From: Candidatus Omnitrophus magneticus
Lineage (GTDB): Bacteria > Omnitrophota > Gorgyraeia > Tantalellales > Tantalellaceae
Assembly: GCA_000954095.1 (NCBI GenBank)
Contig: JYNY01000615.1
Coordinates: 1-42,104, forward strand
DNA: 42,104 bases
Direction of reading: 5' to 3'
Below the pieces are notes generated by a model. That model saw only the letters and a program-made list of their open reading frames with translations. It had not been told where the DNA came from and ran no database searches. Each line of letters begins with the position of its first letter. The stretch's first letter is position 1. The position numbers and the translations under genes are program-made. Shown here piece after piece: positions 16,601 to 25,203 of this stretch.

Positions 16601-16915
16601 TACATATTTTACTCTGTCGGCAACACTGTCATTTATCCATGTTTCAGCAGTATTCGCCAAAGTTTCTTTAGAAATATTATCTATCGCGCTGATTTCATTT
16701 TTGCGTCCTTCCGCGGATAAATTTTTAATAATTTCTTTTTTAAGGTTATCAATGACATAATTATATTCCTGTTCTATTTTTACTATGTTGCCGAATTTAA
16801 TTCCCCATCTATCTCCGGATTTCTCAGCAGTTTTTTCATCTGTTTTATAAATTGCGTTATTATATTTAACTCCGACTGTCCATTTAATAGCCTTTGCGGG
16901 AGTGGTCCAACGCAA
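10670..16915 (-). CDS. giant envelope protein, C-terminal third (membrane region plus glycoside hydrolase)
   Basis: 2081 codons with no credible start of its own. The frame is open upstream to about 16945 and reads FNDAKALRWTTPAKAIKW, continuing the 2806-codon ORF after a one-base change. Order: unknown domain; membrane helices at about 326-401, 431-469, 492-522, 661-709 and 799-821; a CBM-like beta-sandwich (about 1004-1136); a clan GH-A glycoside hydrolase (about 1190-1490); a linker rich in Ser, Asn and Lys; two membrane helices (about 1551-1606); and a long helical tail. The GH domain has the acid/base in FDIINEPEW (Glu1349), the nucleophile in WGLGEFATNS (Glu1435), and SVHHYED between them, as in GH5-like enzymes. 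It should hydrolyse a beta-glycan, substrate unknown. It ends at a TAA, with a terminator 163 nt on. Confidence 0.82.
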   Translation of the reverse strand: MRWTTPAKAIKWTVGVKYNNAIYKTDEKTAEKSGDRWGIKFGNIVKIEQEYNYVIDNLKKEIIKNLSAEGRKNEISAIDNISKETLANTAETWINDSVADRVKYVLWVFLRVYPDAETFVKSEFRIRNLAVVMQAELRQVPLYKPSDWAYQGYDDYMIWHNSIQIGQSKTGFVFLGGTGNGFLWEMLAGTKLEFKDGNVVSETALHERVALQNFLRPLREKINQDETDREQALKNRNIVIRTVKRLWNLLIAGYNITRVPSTILNKYITVYSQNGVWDGYNQIEDSELGSRLANYRLMARRLEGKFTYILEDELPPLGFRWWLQRSRWITPQTFFSILSFKPAFLMFIGQYIGMGLGWAVAGSRMNVLQGLLVTFIGFFVGGIVFYLAGKLLLWIGNRLGIERNRQWFVDPIYGMGEHGLFGKIKAWWVFQNMAHLSAATFASLASLVAIVVTNIYLLVRTIDWLLPMEKLGGLGVLLKEYLLDLQGIIPVLNGWLPTTVSGIVMFFIPAGLIVFMGFMVMKTHTIEDEEATSEALNVRMLKHDFTILEGLTALMKEQYYDSDISQGRTIPVIPSMSKEDFNNDTKVQFVLDRYLDILNNTGSMRNVVNIQGVLLNDILNKEIRNKLGDGTDEKKFEIAKKQIIDEVWSIKRFVRGDIRIRNWVLLLGSGLVLVGALAWLLLWISPLPATIVIVIGAAHLALWIGDWLMKSLGEQHIFSLGRLPRHMVSKSASQPLMLDYFTHMIIPAYYNIGRNLFPGYTTPGFWTRGRLDALKEKLGEKIKLSLKIKEFVKSTILNRILVAFLLLVLPWMSILLLPGIDKSDQYKTEIVRSLIMEPALEEYIKGTELPMENILAAIKEQISKPNALGWMSGKIGYSYLLESKGMNKEAERLRDILKEAYLAHIKYLEITYKQYSVKKIDEFKRRIGEAYASETSFWGLKQNGKIVFPKDLYLFNLTDVTGINEVMKDMKLINMPKYGRSMPNGWVYGTIKDGWVISSDFTKSYTGTMVIDFYTALGWRFEKEPGIVSEKEFEITLTLPETFSGELSGVLISWNKSNNLHSTAITEPIKIIKGQKTITIRFSENSPLAYKQKKFDPKTISRIGFKINCDNSNNLKQNSSIKVNDIAIVGKGQTIEDIDRYPEKKYYKYIPSDEKSNQALFDRLFSPVKSPVAEPIVSDNVTTQAYENLPKTGMNWAGPKGKDSYGQNFGITAWYPSGNGISRHEQDVIAQLQDMKNAGVGIVRMFLGTDGRTLMNENGKIVGYNDMFKNDVERLLDIVESLNMQVEFALVDYMIANPVETINGVHTFGRDELFSDKRVRNDFINNFLIPFLKEFGSRKGIASFDIINEPEWIKNNKDGVDDFIKESIKAIRENAKTKPITIGVNTEFALKYAKIYDVDFISVHHYEDRFNDGYKTLEQVVKKLNANAKKWGLGEFATNSSKDSKDMAGYLEFTAKHGGLFIRPWNYSEGLDDRVWPTSNEREKKFKALTIKQKELKKSTEKNKKQSNDNTPKFERDSQGSNSSLTRGAGLLPKNVYTPYQNLTKHAFKAVNANNVSKLFVVVALLFAIYPVEILFNLTVDIKVVEVALVVVSVIGFIYSFITFLRFDVLENNIIRALKEYYSEKNTKFDGKLNQVEIADSAGDIHPAFNYLTEESKKLISIHESLKSHFWGMIAILPWISNFFHKRSVAELSVREHTYENTYKKFEVIIGVSSEVFIKLGEGAIEQIEKDFQVRLVSLKSSDSEGMLIELEKSTIGKKAVSALLDVASEASLNDVRSMINDLSRSAVRSVIELTHPEFSILTEENVRKIETLSEMKETANMLIRILPEGKSYMLKGKSIYDIRADRIYQIHKQAYSEKLASYLSSITESAEVKRRYTVTAIDNAIGMKLLAEAIEERRNFMRVKTDDIDPIKDFVVLKDKEIAKDLKEALSVTGLGKYLTEDSVIILEDEETISLTEIMQQVSARVGKEISKKELAIGATGEIIKVSSEEESMLLAENEDSLMMVEMQGGITSQLYHALLEMMSKGDDDKLWISDGKIEQIEKDGKKYNIYKYLPKMQAIDYEKEVKNYEKYIQEILIKA
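12440..13345 (-). other. clan GH-A (GH5-like) glycoside hydrolase domain
   Basis: About 300 residues from GMNWAGPKG to the end of the TIM barrel. Catalytic Glu in NEP is encoded at 12869-12871 and in GEF at 12611-12613. VRMF-type Arg after strand 2 (GIVRMFLG), HHY and a late Trp (RPWNYSEG) complete the family pattern. All key residues are present, so the domain is probably active. Confidence 0.85.
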
Positions 16916-19900
16916 AGCTTTTGCATCATTAAAAGAGGTGTAAGTCTATCTTCTTCATCTACCAGTTCCGCGAAATACGGCAAATCTTCTCCTCTTTCCG
17001 CGTAAAACCTCTGCATAAACCTGACTTCTTCAGAATTAAGAGGCGGTTTCATCCTTATTTTTCTCTGATTTTTACCGTAATTTACGCCATGTTCAGGACA
17101 CGCGACTATTCTTATAGAATCACGATATTCATATAATTTTCCAACCCAAGGTTTATTAATATTTTCCGACGGCTGGCCTTTCTCGATACCTTCATCATTG
17201 CCGTATATAGCCAAATTCATTGCCTTTATGCCGTCTATATCAACATCATCAGTAACAGGGAACACATCAATTCCGCCCGGATATGTCCTAATAGCGCTTT
17301 CAACAACTTCAACTAATTTTTGCCCGGCTCCACCGGAAAATGTAGTTTCCATAAGCGCTACACGAGGGAATAATTCTTTTCCTTTTTTCTCAACAAGATA
17401 TTTAATATCATCCAATTTCAAAAGCTTTAAAATATCTTCATTATTAACAGGCCCTTTAGGCTCAAAACTATCGCTTATACGGTCAAATCGTGTATCAGCC
17501 CTTAATATCTTCACCAATTTTTCCCTATCCATATGTTTAAAATAAAACGCGTGTAAAACCGGATAATTTAAAAGCATTCTATAAGAAGGCCATTTTGACG
17601 GAGTAATACCGCTTTTTATTAATTTTTTACGTAATTTTCGGCTAGCCTCTTCTTTTATAATGCCCGACATTATACCGTCTACAGTCGATTCGCTAATCTC
17701 AATATTTAAATAATTCGGAATACTAGTATTATCTTTCTCCATATCCCTTTTAATACCATTCAAGATTTCTATCAGTAATGCTTTCGGCAAATGTTCTTTT
17801 ATATCAACAGTTGTTATTCCTTCTGTCTTACCTAAATAGCTTGCTATAAAAAACCATGCTTTTTGTAGCATCACATTAAATAAAAATCCGCTTACTAATG
17901 CTACTAATGTAACCAAACTAAAAATTAAAAAATTATTTACTTCTATAACAGGAATGAATCCGTTAAGTTCAAGAATACGTCTGGAGTAATATGCTATAGG
18001 TAAAATAACCGCTGAAATTATTCCGAGTTGTTTTATACTCTTCATATGACGGCGTATGCCATACCAATAACTGGACCTAGAGATACTGGGACCGCCGAAT
18101 CCTTTATCAGACTCAGCCATTTTATGCGCCCTAAAGGCTCGGTCTTCATTTTCATGTTTTATCGCAGTTACAATATTTTCTCCTACTGCTAAATCATTAT
18201 TTATACGGCGTAAACGATATTGCAGCATACCTAAATAAAGAGGTAAATTATTGATAGGTATAGCTTGTGTTGAATTACTCCAAACACTCGGCCCGTTATA
18301 CTCAATGCGGTCAGGCTTGTTATAGCTTCTACCATCTATTTCTATTTTTTCTTTTTTATCAAATGATCCGGGAAAAAGTTCATATCGAACTTTATCATTG
18401 TCGTTAAATGAAGCCTGCGAAAAAGTTTTCCCTTCCGCGTAAATTGTGGAAACTAAAAATTGCGGGTCATACCAAGGGAAATGGCCCCGTGAAATAAGAT
18501 TATAGTCTCTATTTTCTTTTTTTATTTTGGCAAGATAATCTATGGTGTAATTTATATAGCTAATAATATTTATTTCTTTAGTTGTGAGCCTAATATTATC
18601 TTCCGCGTCGCCGTAAGGCGCCAATACCGTAAATGTCATTATCTTTTTCCAGTCTTCGCTGGTAAGAAGGCTTCCGTCTCTTTTTATCTCAGCATCCATG
18701 ATGTCTTCTAACTTCTTTCGAACACCCTCTAACTCTTTTATCATAAAATCAACAACATCTTTTTGCTCTTGTTTTCTTGTTATACTCCTTAACAACCGGT
18801 TAGAATGCATCGCGCTTTTAGCATCCATAATAAAATCTATTATAGAATATTTGTTGACCCATATTCCGGCTGTTATTAATACCATGCCTGTTAATAAAAT
18901 TTCCCAAGAAGCATAATCCATAACGGATATAGATTTAGAAACAAATAATAACGCGCCTGAGAACACTAATGCCCAGCCCAAAACGCGCGTCATACCTGTT
19001 AAAGGAATAGCGGGATTCTTCATATTTTCCATAGACACAATATAATTAAACGGCGCGTAGAGTTTGTTGACAAAATTTTTGGAAAACTTTTGACCGTCCA
19101 GTGTCAATAATAATTTTTTATAAAATTTATTTTTAGCATATTTTGAAAGATTCCTACTAATCATTGGTTCAGTGTCTTTATAAGAAATATGCTTCATATC
19201 AACAGCAAATTTACCGTACTTGTTACCAATAGCCTTTATAACATCTCCTAAATTATGAGCGGTAACCGGATGGTTTTTTAAGCCTTTAATAATTTTATCC
19301 AGCATTGGCTTTATATTGTTATCATTTAACGCTTTTATCAGAATATCCTGATTAACTTTATTTATATCTTCAAGCGTAACTTTAGCTATAAGTTTATATT
19401 TGTATGGTTCAAGCCTGCGCGTCGCATCCCATATAACGTCTTCCATATCAAAAATTAAATTTTTAATTTTGTCCGCTACCGGGATTAATTTCGGATCTCC
19501 GGCAGATTCCAGAAGAGTAGCCCCAGATTGCTTAACGTGTCCTGCCCTGCCTGTTGTTTCGCCGATAATCCATTCTCTCCAATTATCTGAAGCCTTATAT
19601 CGCGCGCTAGCATCATCGCGTATAACATTAAATTTATATAGAAATCTTACCACCGCCGTTAACAACCATGTGATAACTATTGTACTCATAATCCATTTTA
19701 TAAACCTGATAAGCCTGACATTAAAAATAGCTTTATCTACCTCGGTACGGACATCTTTATACGCCGTATTTTTTAAAAGTTCTATCTGACCTTTTATCAC
19801 AACACCGATTTCATCTTTTCCATAACCATACCTTACAATAAGTCTTGCTAACTCATATAAAGTAGACACATAAAGCTTAAATAATTCCTCTGTGTTAAGT

Positions 19901-22900
19901 TCATTATAATTTTTATTCTTTTTTACTAAGTATTCTTCTAATAAATTTTTATATTGTGCTACTTCAATTATAGAATCAACAAACTCTCTAAAACCAAAAT
20001 CAAATCCTAATTCTGCTCCTGAATGGCTTGCCCAGAATGTTATAAGCCCTGATGCTTGTATAAAACCTTTGTTGGTCAAACCACCATCTTTAAGTCTATC
20101 CTTATACATAACATTAAAAGTTTCTATTGTTACTTTATTCAACTGAGAAATTTGTTCCTCAAAGGCCTTCCATGTTGATTCGCTATTTAAAACAACAGCT
20201 CCGCTGTCAGGATCCTGCCTCATTCCCAACATGTACGTCCAATAAAGAGCATTCATAGCTTCACTTGTGAGATCATCAGTCGTTACTAATTTATTTTGTT
20301 CTCCCTCTGCGGCATAAAGTTCATTAATACTTATTAAATCAGACAAAACAGTAGTGATGGCGCCTCCACTTAAACTACTGACATCAAAAACACCCGGACG
20401 TATAATCTTTTTCATTCTAACGCTCAATTTAATAAAATCGATAACCCGTTTAATATCTTCAGTTTTTTCTCCTTTAATAAGCCCGGTAAATCTTGCCATA
20501 GTGTATACTTGATTTTTCACCCATATAGAAGAATCTTTGTTAAAAATATTATCTTTCTTATTTTTTGAAAATTCTTCTAGCGCCTTATCTATGACATTTG
20601 ACGCGTATTCGCACTTATTTATCTCAAGCTGATATTTTATTTCAGGAGAACCGCTAGGTTGCGCGTATTGAACTAAATTCAACCCTAAATCAAAATTCAT
20701 TATCGTTATATTACCTAAAGTTGAATTAGTTATTGTTGTACCAATCTCATTATCGGTTATCTCTTTTTTTACCCAGCTAAGCATTTCCTTACCGTACAAG
20801 ACAACATCCTTGTCATCACCAGTAATAGTTTTGTCCTGCAATTCGCTTGGTAATAAATCCTGTATAGCTTTTATATCGCTAAGCGTTATTTCTAAATCCT
20901 TAGTTTTCTTTAAAGGATAAATATCCGCCCCTTTTGCGTCTTTTGAAACAATCCTATAAAGCCATCCTTGCCTCGTATCTACTTTATTTTCTTGGACATT
21001 ATAAAGAGTAGCGTAAATCTCTCCTTCAATTTTATTGTTTGTTATAGGTATTTTAAATTGATATAGTTTATTTGTATCGTTGCCTTCTTTATATCCAATA
21101 TAATAAATATTCTCAATATCCCCAAAATCACTTAATCTTGACCCTTCTTTGGCAAAATCTATTTCAAATGTATCAGGCGCTCTCTTACTTAGAATACGTT
21201 CCCACGACTTTTCAATAGATTCTTTCTCACCCTTTTTCAAACGGAATTTAGCGATAACAAGCCCGAGCGGTTTGCCGCTCGTAGTAACTTTTTTATGTAA
21301 ATAAAATACGCCTTCTTTATAATCGCTTGATATTTGGCCTTGTTCATTAATTTTTCCGGGGATAGTTATGGAATAAGCTTCATCTTTTATATCATATCCA
21401 TATGTTTTAATAACACCTGCCAAACTCTTTGATGTCCTAGAATCAATAGATAATATCTTTTCTAAATAAAGTTTTATTTTCCCGGTTTTATCAAGTTGTT
21501 TAAAATTATTTTCTGGAATACCCATATCGCGTAAATAATTATCTAATCTTGATTCATTAATTTGAGCGTTTATTGAAAATATGCCGGTATTCCCATCTAC
21601 AGATACTAAATCCGTAAACGCCTCAAATAATTCTCTTACTCTTTTTTTACCGGCAACACCTTCAAATTGATATATATCTTTACCCAGATAAACCGCGCTC
21701 ACTTTATATTTTCCGTCCGGTGTCCTTTCAAGCTGGCTTGTTACAAAATAATCTTCCATCCATGCTTCAGCTTTCATAAGGCCGAAGAACCCTTTAAGGT
21801 CCATCTTAACAACAGCCTTTTCACCTTGGTTGAAATCAATATCAATATTACCATTTTCTCCTATAATCAAAGGCGCGTACCACTGTTCAGATTCATACTG
21901 CCTGCCGGTCTCTAAAAATGTACGGTAAACAGCTACCTTAGTTTTTGTCTCAGCCAATTTTTTAAGCAAATTCTCTTTTAATGTTTCTCTAAATTTTTCC
22001 AATTTAAAAATAATGTCAAAAACTTTAGTATTCTTGTCAGTTTTGATATTATACAAAGCCTTAATGGCGCTCTCTTCGCTAAGAGATAAGTCAAGAGCTA
22101 AAGTTTTAATTTTATTCAACACGCTAGAATCAACTTCTTTCCCGTAATAAAGCGTTTTTATAGCAATATCTATGGAGTCTTCCAAATCAACAATCTTACC
22201 TAAATCTCCGGTAAGACCTGTTATATTTAAGATAAACCTTTCATACAATTCATCTTTGTATATGTACAACCCGCGTTCAAAAAGTTTTCCTATTTTATCG
22301 GTCGCGTAATCCCAATGTTTTGAAGTACTTGCTACAGGTAAATCTGAAGTAGAATCATCTATTGTTTTATCGTAAACTCCTAAAACAAATTTAGATGTAT
22401 TATAATCATGCCCTGTCACATACTCTTTTCCAGAAGATTCTTCTTTCACGATTCTATATTGATCCTCTTTCTGAAAAGATGTGTATCTTGTAAGAATAGA
22501 AAACTTATGAGTAGTCGGTATTGTTTTATCCCTTTCATTTACTTCTTTCGGTATATCTTTCCCGTAATGAACGATATACATAAACTCTTCCATCTGATTA
22601 TTACTGGGATGAAGTATATAAATACGATGTTCCTCCAAATTTTTCATAGGATGAAACTCTCTCTCATCCTTATACCATAATTTCCCTGTCACATCATAAA
22701 TACCATAAGATGTCAGAAAAGGCTTATGCGCGCGACTTTTCATGACGTTAAATATTTCTTGTTTCAAAGTAGACAAATTCTGGGATAGCGCCATTTCATC
22801 CGCGTTTTTCAAATCGTAAAACGGCTTAAGAATAACACCGTATCTATCAATATACCCTTTATTCGCTAATTCAACCATTATCGCTCCGGTCTGCGCTTTT

Positions 22901-25203
22901 AAAGATGCGGATTCGCTGAAAGAAACGCTTGTAACAAGGCCGTTCCCTTCAGTAGGTATATTATATTGCTCCATTCGGCCTTCTTGAGCGCTAGAAGGGA
23001 GGCTAACCCGTATCTTACCAGACTCGCCTTTTATGCTACCATTACCGTCACCGATATAAATATCCATATACTTTTCATTTAAATTAACATCGCTTACTAC
23101 TCTACCTTGTTTATCTAGTTTTTCTCCGGTAGTTAATTTATTCAGGGCAAATTTTTCAGGTTCAAACTTCCCTTCTCGCACAAGAATTTCTTCCTTAATT
23201 GTTCCATCCTGATTTTTAATTTGCTCTTTTACGGCATAAACACTGCCGTCTGAATTAACTCTTTCCGTAACACCAAAATCTGTTTTTTCGCTTACTTTAA
23301 TCAATTTTTTCTCAACAACATAAAATTTCCCATTTTCCTGATATTGCAAAGGATCATACTCTCTTATTTCCGTACTTTTTATTCTGCCTCTATAATATTT
23401 AGGATCCTCAAAATCCAACTTAATACTTTTTGTTCCTGTTGATAAACGTTCGCCTTTTGTAAAAGGATCATATTTTCTCTCTTCAAAAAATTCACCACTA
23501 GACTCTAAAAAGACAAATTTCTTTCTGGATAAATATTCCGCGTCAACTCTAGGCCTCTTCTCGTCTTTGTCATAGATATAATCCTCTCTCTTAATTTTAA
23601 ACTCATCTATTTCAGTAACATATTTATACACATTTGTTTCTGTCTCATAAAGCCTCATGTGATCTCGATGTTTTCTATATTTTATTGTAAAGCTATACAC
23701 TTCTTTACCTTCTTCATCCAACACCTTAGACACTATCTTTGTAACTTCTGTTTTACCGTCCATCATGGTTTTTTCTACTCTTTCAACGGCAAATGTGGCA
23801 TTATTCTCTTTATAGTCTACAAATGTCTTTTTATAATTTTCTCTTTTAAAACTACCGTCCGCGTTAACACCTGTAATAACAGTAGTCGCGTCAGAAAGAC
23901 GTGTTAGTTCTTCACTCACACCCGGGAAAACCCCTTCCCCTTCTAACGAATATAAATATTTTGTTATGTTTTCCATTAATACTGTTTTTCTGTCAACGCT
24001 CGAAATATACGCCTCGCGCTGATACGGTCTTAAATTTCTATCAATACCGCCTTCTGTAACCTTTAACGCGGGTATCATAAAAAGCCCTTCTCCTAGCGCT
24101 TTTTTCACTTCACTATCATAATTTTTATTCTTTGTAAATTGTCCGTTGGTTATATCGTATTTAGGAATATAAAAGATGTCTGTTTGATTAAATACAAGCA
24201 TGCCTTCAAAAGTTTTAATATTCCCATTTCCATTTTTATCTCCACCTCGTTTAGAATTAAAAACAAAATTCTGGGAATTAAGTTCATCCCATCTTGGATA
24301 TCCTTCATCCATATTTAAAATCCGTTCTGATTTAATAAGCAGATTAAACCCCGCGTCTTCCATATGTTTAGCAAATCCGGATAATGTCCTGTCTCCCGTA
24401 TTTTTAATATATTCCTCACGGACTTCGACATATTCACTAAGCACCATGCCGTTTCGCGCCATAAAATTAAACGTCTGAAATTTATTTTCACGCGGATCAA
24501 TCAATTCTCCCATTTCAAAAATTCCAAAAGTAGGCGTATGCGTATAATCCCATGAATAAATTGATATAAGTGAATTATCTTTTCTGGAATAAACTTCTAT
24601 CTGTTCTTTAATTTGAACACCCTTAACATCTTCTGCTGTTTTATAATTTTTATTTGTTTCATCAAACAAAATATTATATCTGACAATTGTTATTATCTTT
24701 TGAGTATCTGTGTATTTATAAAAAATCTGCTCTCGTAAACGCGGCTTTTCAAGCGGATCCCCAAGAATAGCGGTCCCTTCAGGGTTAAGCCTTCCTACAT
24801 ACGCCTTAGTCTCTATCCCGTCTTTTCTCAGATGCGTAACCCATACCTGATTTACCTTCCATAAATTTATTTCAGGCAAATCTGCCGGAGCTTCCATAAA
24901 CCTTACGCTCTCATCACGGCTTGTATAATCTTTAGATACCTCTATAGGAGTTTTACTATTGCCTTTAACATATTTATATTTTGTTAAAACATGCGCGCCC
25001 GGATGAAAAGCTACTGTTTTCCCGTCAGGAAGCGAAAGCGTAACGTCTTTTTCCAGCGTCCCATAATTATAAACTTCGCTGAGATAGCTGTCAGAACTAA
25101 GTACCGGTATCCCTTGCGCGTTTTTCTCAATATTTCTCTTTCCATTTCGCGTTGGCTCTTGCTTTTCCGCTGGTTGCCACATACACATCTTTAGATCCAT
25201 CAA
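16783..25203 (-). CDS. giant envelope protein, middle part (beta-rich and membrane region)
   Basis: A 2806-codon ORF whose nominal TTG start lies inside the 5641-codon ORF. The sequence before about residue 23 is off-frame, and real coding begins near EKNAQGIPVL. Residues about 25-1000 are beta-rich, with repeated motifs of alternating charged and aromatic residues (for example YSFTIKYRKHRDHMRLYETE) that resemble a secreted scaffold but match no family I can name. Residues 1000-1800 are mixed helical. Membrane helices occur at about 1832-1857, 2072-2122 (two) and 2392-2445 (two). The last true residues are near EEDRLTPL; the final 40 codons to the TAG are off-frame. It bridges the TolC-like part upstream and the hydrolase part downstream. 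No promoter or ribosome binding site fits an independent gene. Confidence 0.8.
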   Translation of the reverse strand: MMDLKMCMWQPAEKQEPTRNGKRNIEKNAQGIPVLSSDSYLSEVYNYGTLEKDVTLSLPDGKTVAFHPGAHVLTKYKYVKGNSKTPIEVSKDYTSRDESVRFMEAPADLPEINLWKVNQVWVTHLRKDGIETKAYVGRLNPEGTAILGDPLEKPRLREQIFYKYTDTQKIITIVRYNILFDETNKNYKTAEDVKGVQIKEQIEVYSRKDNSLISIYSWDYTHTPTFGIFEMGELIDPRENKFQTFNFMARNGMVLSEYVEVREEYIKNTGDRTLSGFAKHMEDAGFNLLIKSERILNMDEGYPRWDELNSQNFVFNSKRGGDKNGNGNIKTFEGMLVFNQTDIFYIPKYDITNGQFTKNKNYDSEVKKALGEGLFMIPALKVTEGGIDRNLRPYQREAYISSVDRKTVLMENITKYLYSLEGEGVFPGVSEELTRLSDATTVITGVNADGSFKRENYKKTFVDYKENNATFAVERVEKTMMDGKTEVTKIVSKVLDEEGKEVYSFTIKYRKHRDHMRLYETETNVYKYVTEIDEFKIKREDYIYDKDEKRPRVDAEYLSRKKFVFLESSGEFFEERKYDPFTKGERLSTGTKSIKLDFEDPKYYRGRIKSTEIREYDPLQYQENGKFYVVEKKLIKVSEKTDFGVTERVNSDGSVYAVKEQIKNQDGTIKEEILVREGKFEPEKFALNKLTTGEKLDKQGRVVSDVNLNEKYMDIYIGDGNGSIKGESGKIRVSLPSSAQEGRMEQYNIPTEGNGLVTSVSFSESASLKAQTGAIMVELANKGYIDRYGVILKPFYDLKNADEMALSQNLSTLKQEIFNVMKSRAHKPFLTSYGIYDVTGKLWYKDEREFHPMKNLEEHRIYILHPSNNQMEEFMYIVHYGKDIPKEVNERDKTIPTTHKFSILTRYTSFQKEDQYRIVKEESSGKEYVTGHDYNTSKFVLGVYDKTIDDSTSDLPVASTSKHWDYATDKIGKLFERGLYIYKDELYERFILNITGLTGDLGKIVDLEDSIDIAIKTLYYGKEVDSSVLNKIKTLALDLSLSEESAIKALYNIKTDKNTKVFDIIFKLEKFRETLKENLLKKLAETKTKVAVYRTFLETGRQYESEQWYAPLIIGENGNIDIDFNQGEKAVVKMDLKGFFGLMKAEAWMEDYFVTSQLERTPDGKYKVSAVYLGKDIYQFEGVAGKKRVRELFEAFTDLVSVDGNTGIFSINAQINESRLDNYLRDMGIPENNFKQLDKTGKIKLYLEKILSIDSRTSKSLAGVIKTYGYDIKDEAYSITIPGKINEQGQISSDYKEGVFYLHKKVTTSGKPLGLVIAKFRLKKGEKESIEKSWERILSKRAPDTFEIDFAKEGSRLSDFGDIENIYYIGYKEGNDTNKLYQFKIPITNNKIEGEIYATLYNVQENKVDTRQGWLYRIVSKDAKGADIYPLKKTKDLEITLSDIKAIQDLLPSELQDKTITGDDKDVVLYGKEMLSWVKKEITDNEIGTTITNSTLGNITIMNFDLGLNLVQYAQPSGSPEIKYQLEINKCEYASNVIDKALEEFSKNKKDNIFNKDSSIWVKNQVYTMARFTGLIKGEKTEDIKRVIDFIKLSVRMKKIIRPGVFDVSSLSGGAITTVLSDLISINELYAAEGEQNKLVTTDDLTSEAMNALYWTYMLGMRQDPDSGAVVLNSESTWKAFEEQISQLNKVTIETFNVMYKDRLKDGGLTNKGFIQASGLITFWASHSGAELGFDFGFREFVDSIIEVAQYKNLLEEYLVKKNKNYNELNTEELFKLYVSTLYELARLIVRYGYGKDEIGVVIKGQIELLKNTAYKDVRTEVDKAIFNVRLIRFIKWIMSTIVITWLLTAVVRFLYKFNVIRDDASARYKASDNWREWIIGETTGRAGHVKQSGATLLESAGDPKLIPVADKIKNLIFDMEDVIWDATRRLEPYKYKLIAKVTLEDINKVNQDILIKALNDNNIKPMLDKIIKGLKNHPVTAHNLGDVIKAIGNKYGKFAVDMKHISYKDTEPMISRNLSKYAKNKFYKKLLLTLDGQKFSKNFVNKLYAPFNYIVSMENMKNPAIPLTGMTRVLGWALVFSGALLFVSKSISVMDYASWEILLTGMVLITAGIWVNKYSIIDFIMDAKSAMHSNRLLRSITRKQEQKDVVDFMIKELEGVRKKLEDIMDAEIKRDGSLLTSEDWKKIMTFTVLAPYGDAEDNIRLTTKEINIISYINYTIDYLAKIKKENRDYNLISRGHFPWYDPQFLVSTIYAEGKTFSQASFNDNDKVRYELFPGSFDKKEKIEIDGRSYNKPDRIEYNGPSVWSNSTQAIPINNLPLYLGMLQYRLRRINNDLAVGENIVTAIKHENEDRAFRAHKMAESDKGFGGPSISRSSYWYGIRRHMKSIKQLGIISAVILPIAYYSRRILELNGFIPVIEVNNFLIFSLVTLVALVSGFLFNVMLQKAWFFIASYLGKTEGITTVDIKEHLPKALLIEILNGIKRDMEKDNTSIPNYLNIEISESTVDGIMSGIIKEEASRKLRKKLIKSGITPSKWPSYRMLLNYPVLHAFYFKHMDREKLVKILRADTRFDRISDSFEPKGPVNNEDILKLLKLDDIKYLVEKKGKELFPRVALMETTFSGGAGQKLVEVVESAIRTYPGGIDVFPVTDDVDIDGIKAMNLAIYGNDEGIEKGQPSENINKPWVGKLYEYRDSIRIVACPEHGVNYGKNQRKIRMKPPLNSEEVRFMQRFYAERGEDLPYFAELVDEEDRLTPLLMMQKLCVGPLPQRLLNGQSELNIITQFIKQMKKLLRNPEIDGELNSAT
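16929..16945 (-). other. apparent -1 frame change in the giant locus
   Basis: On the minus strand CCTCTTTTAATGATG is read as PLLMM in the upstream frame. One more T in the TTTT run (16931-16934 on the plus strand as AAAA) gives PLFNDAKALRW, which flows into the downstream ORF. The downstream frame meets a TAG just upstream, so the switch must fall within about 16783-16950. The cause could be an indel (true or from assembly) or recoding. Confidence 0.75.
25127..25160 (-). other. apparent +1 frame change in the giant locus
   Basis: On the minus strand the upstream frame reads ANAKWKEKY then TGA. Dropping one A from either AAA just before gives a continuous WKRNIEKNAQGIPVL or WKENIEKNAQGIPVL in the next ORF. 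Both frames are open together for 77 nt from the nominal TTG, with the downstream frame stopped about 20 nt further back. It compensates the frame change near 16.93 kb. Confidence 0.75.

Noticed and set aside
25127..25160. prfB-like programmed +1 frameshift
   Set aside because: The site lacks the CUU-UGA-C slip with an upstream AGGGGG. TAT-TGA is a poor slippery site, so an indel is preferred.
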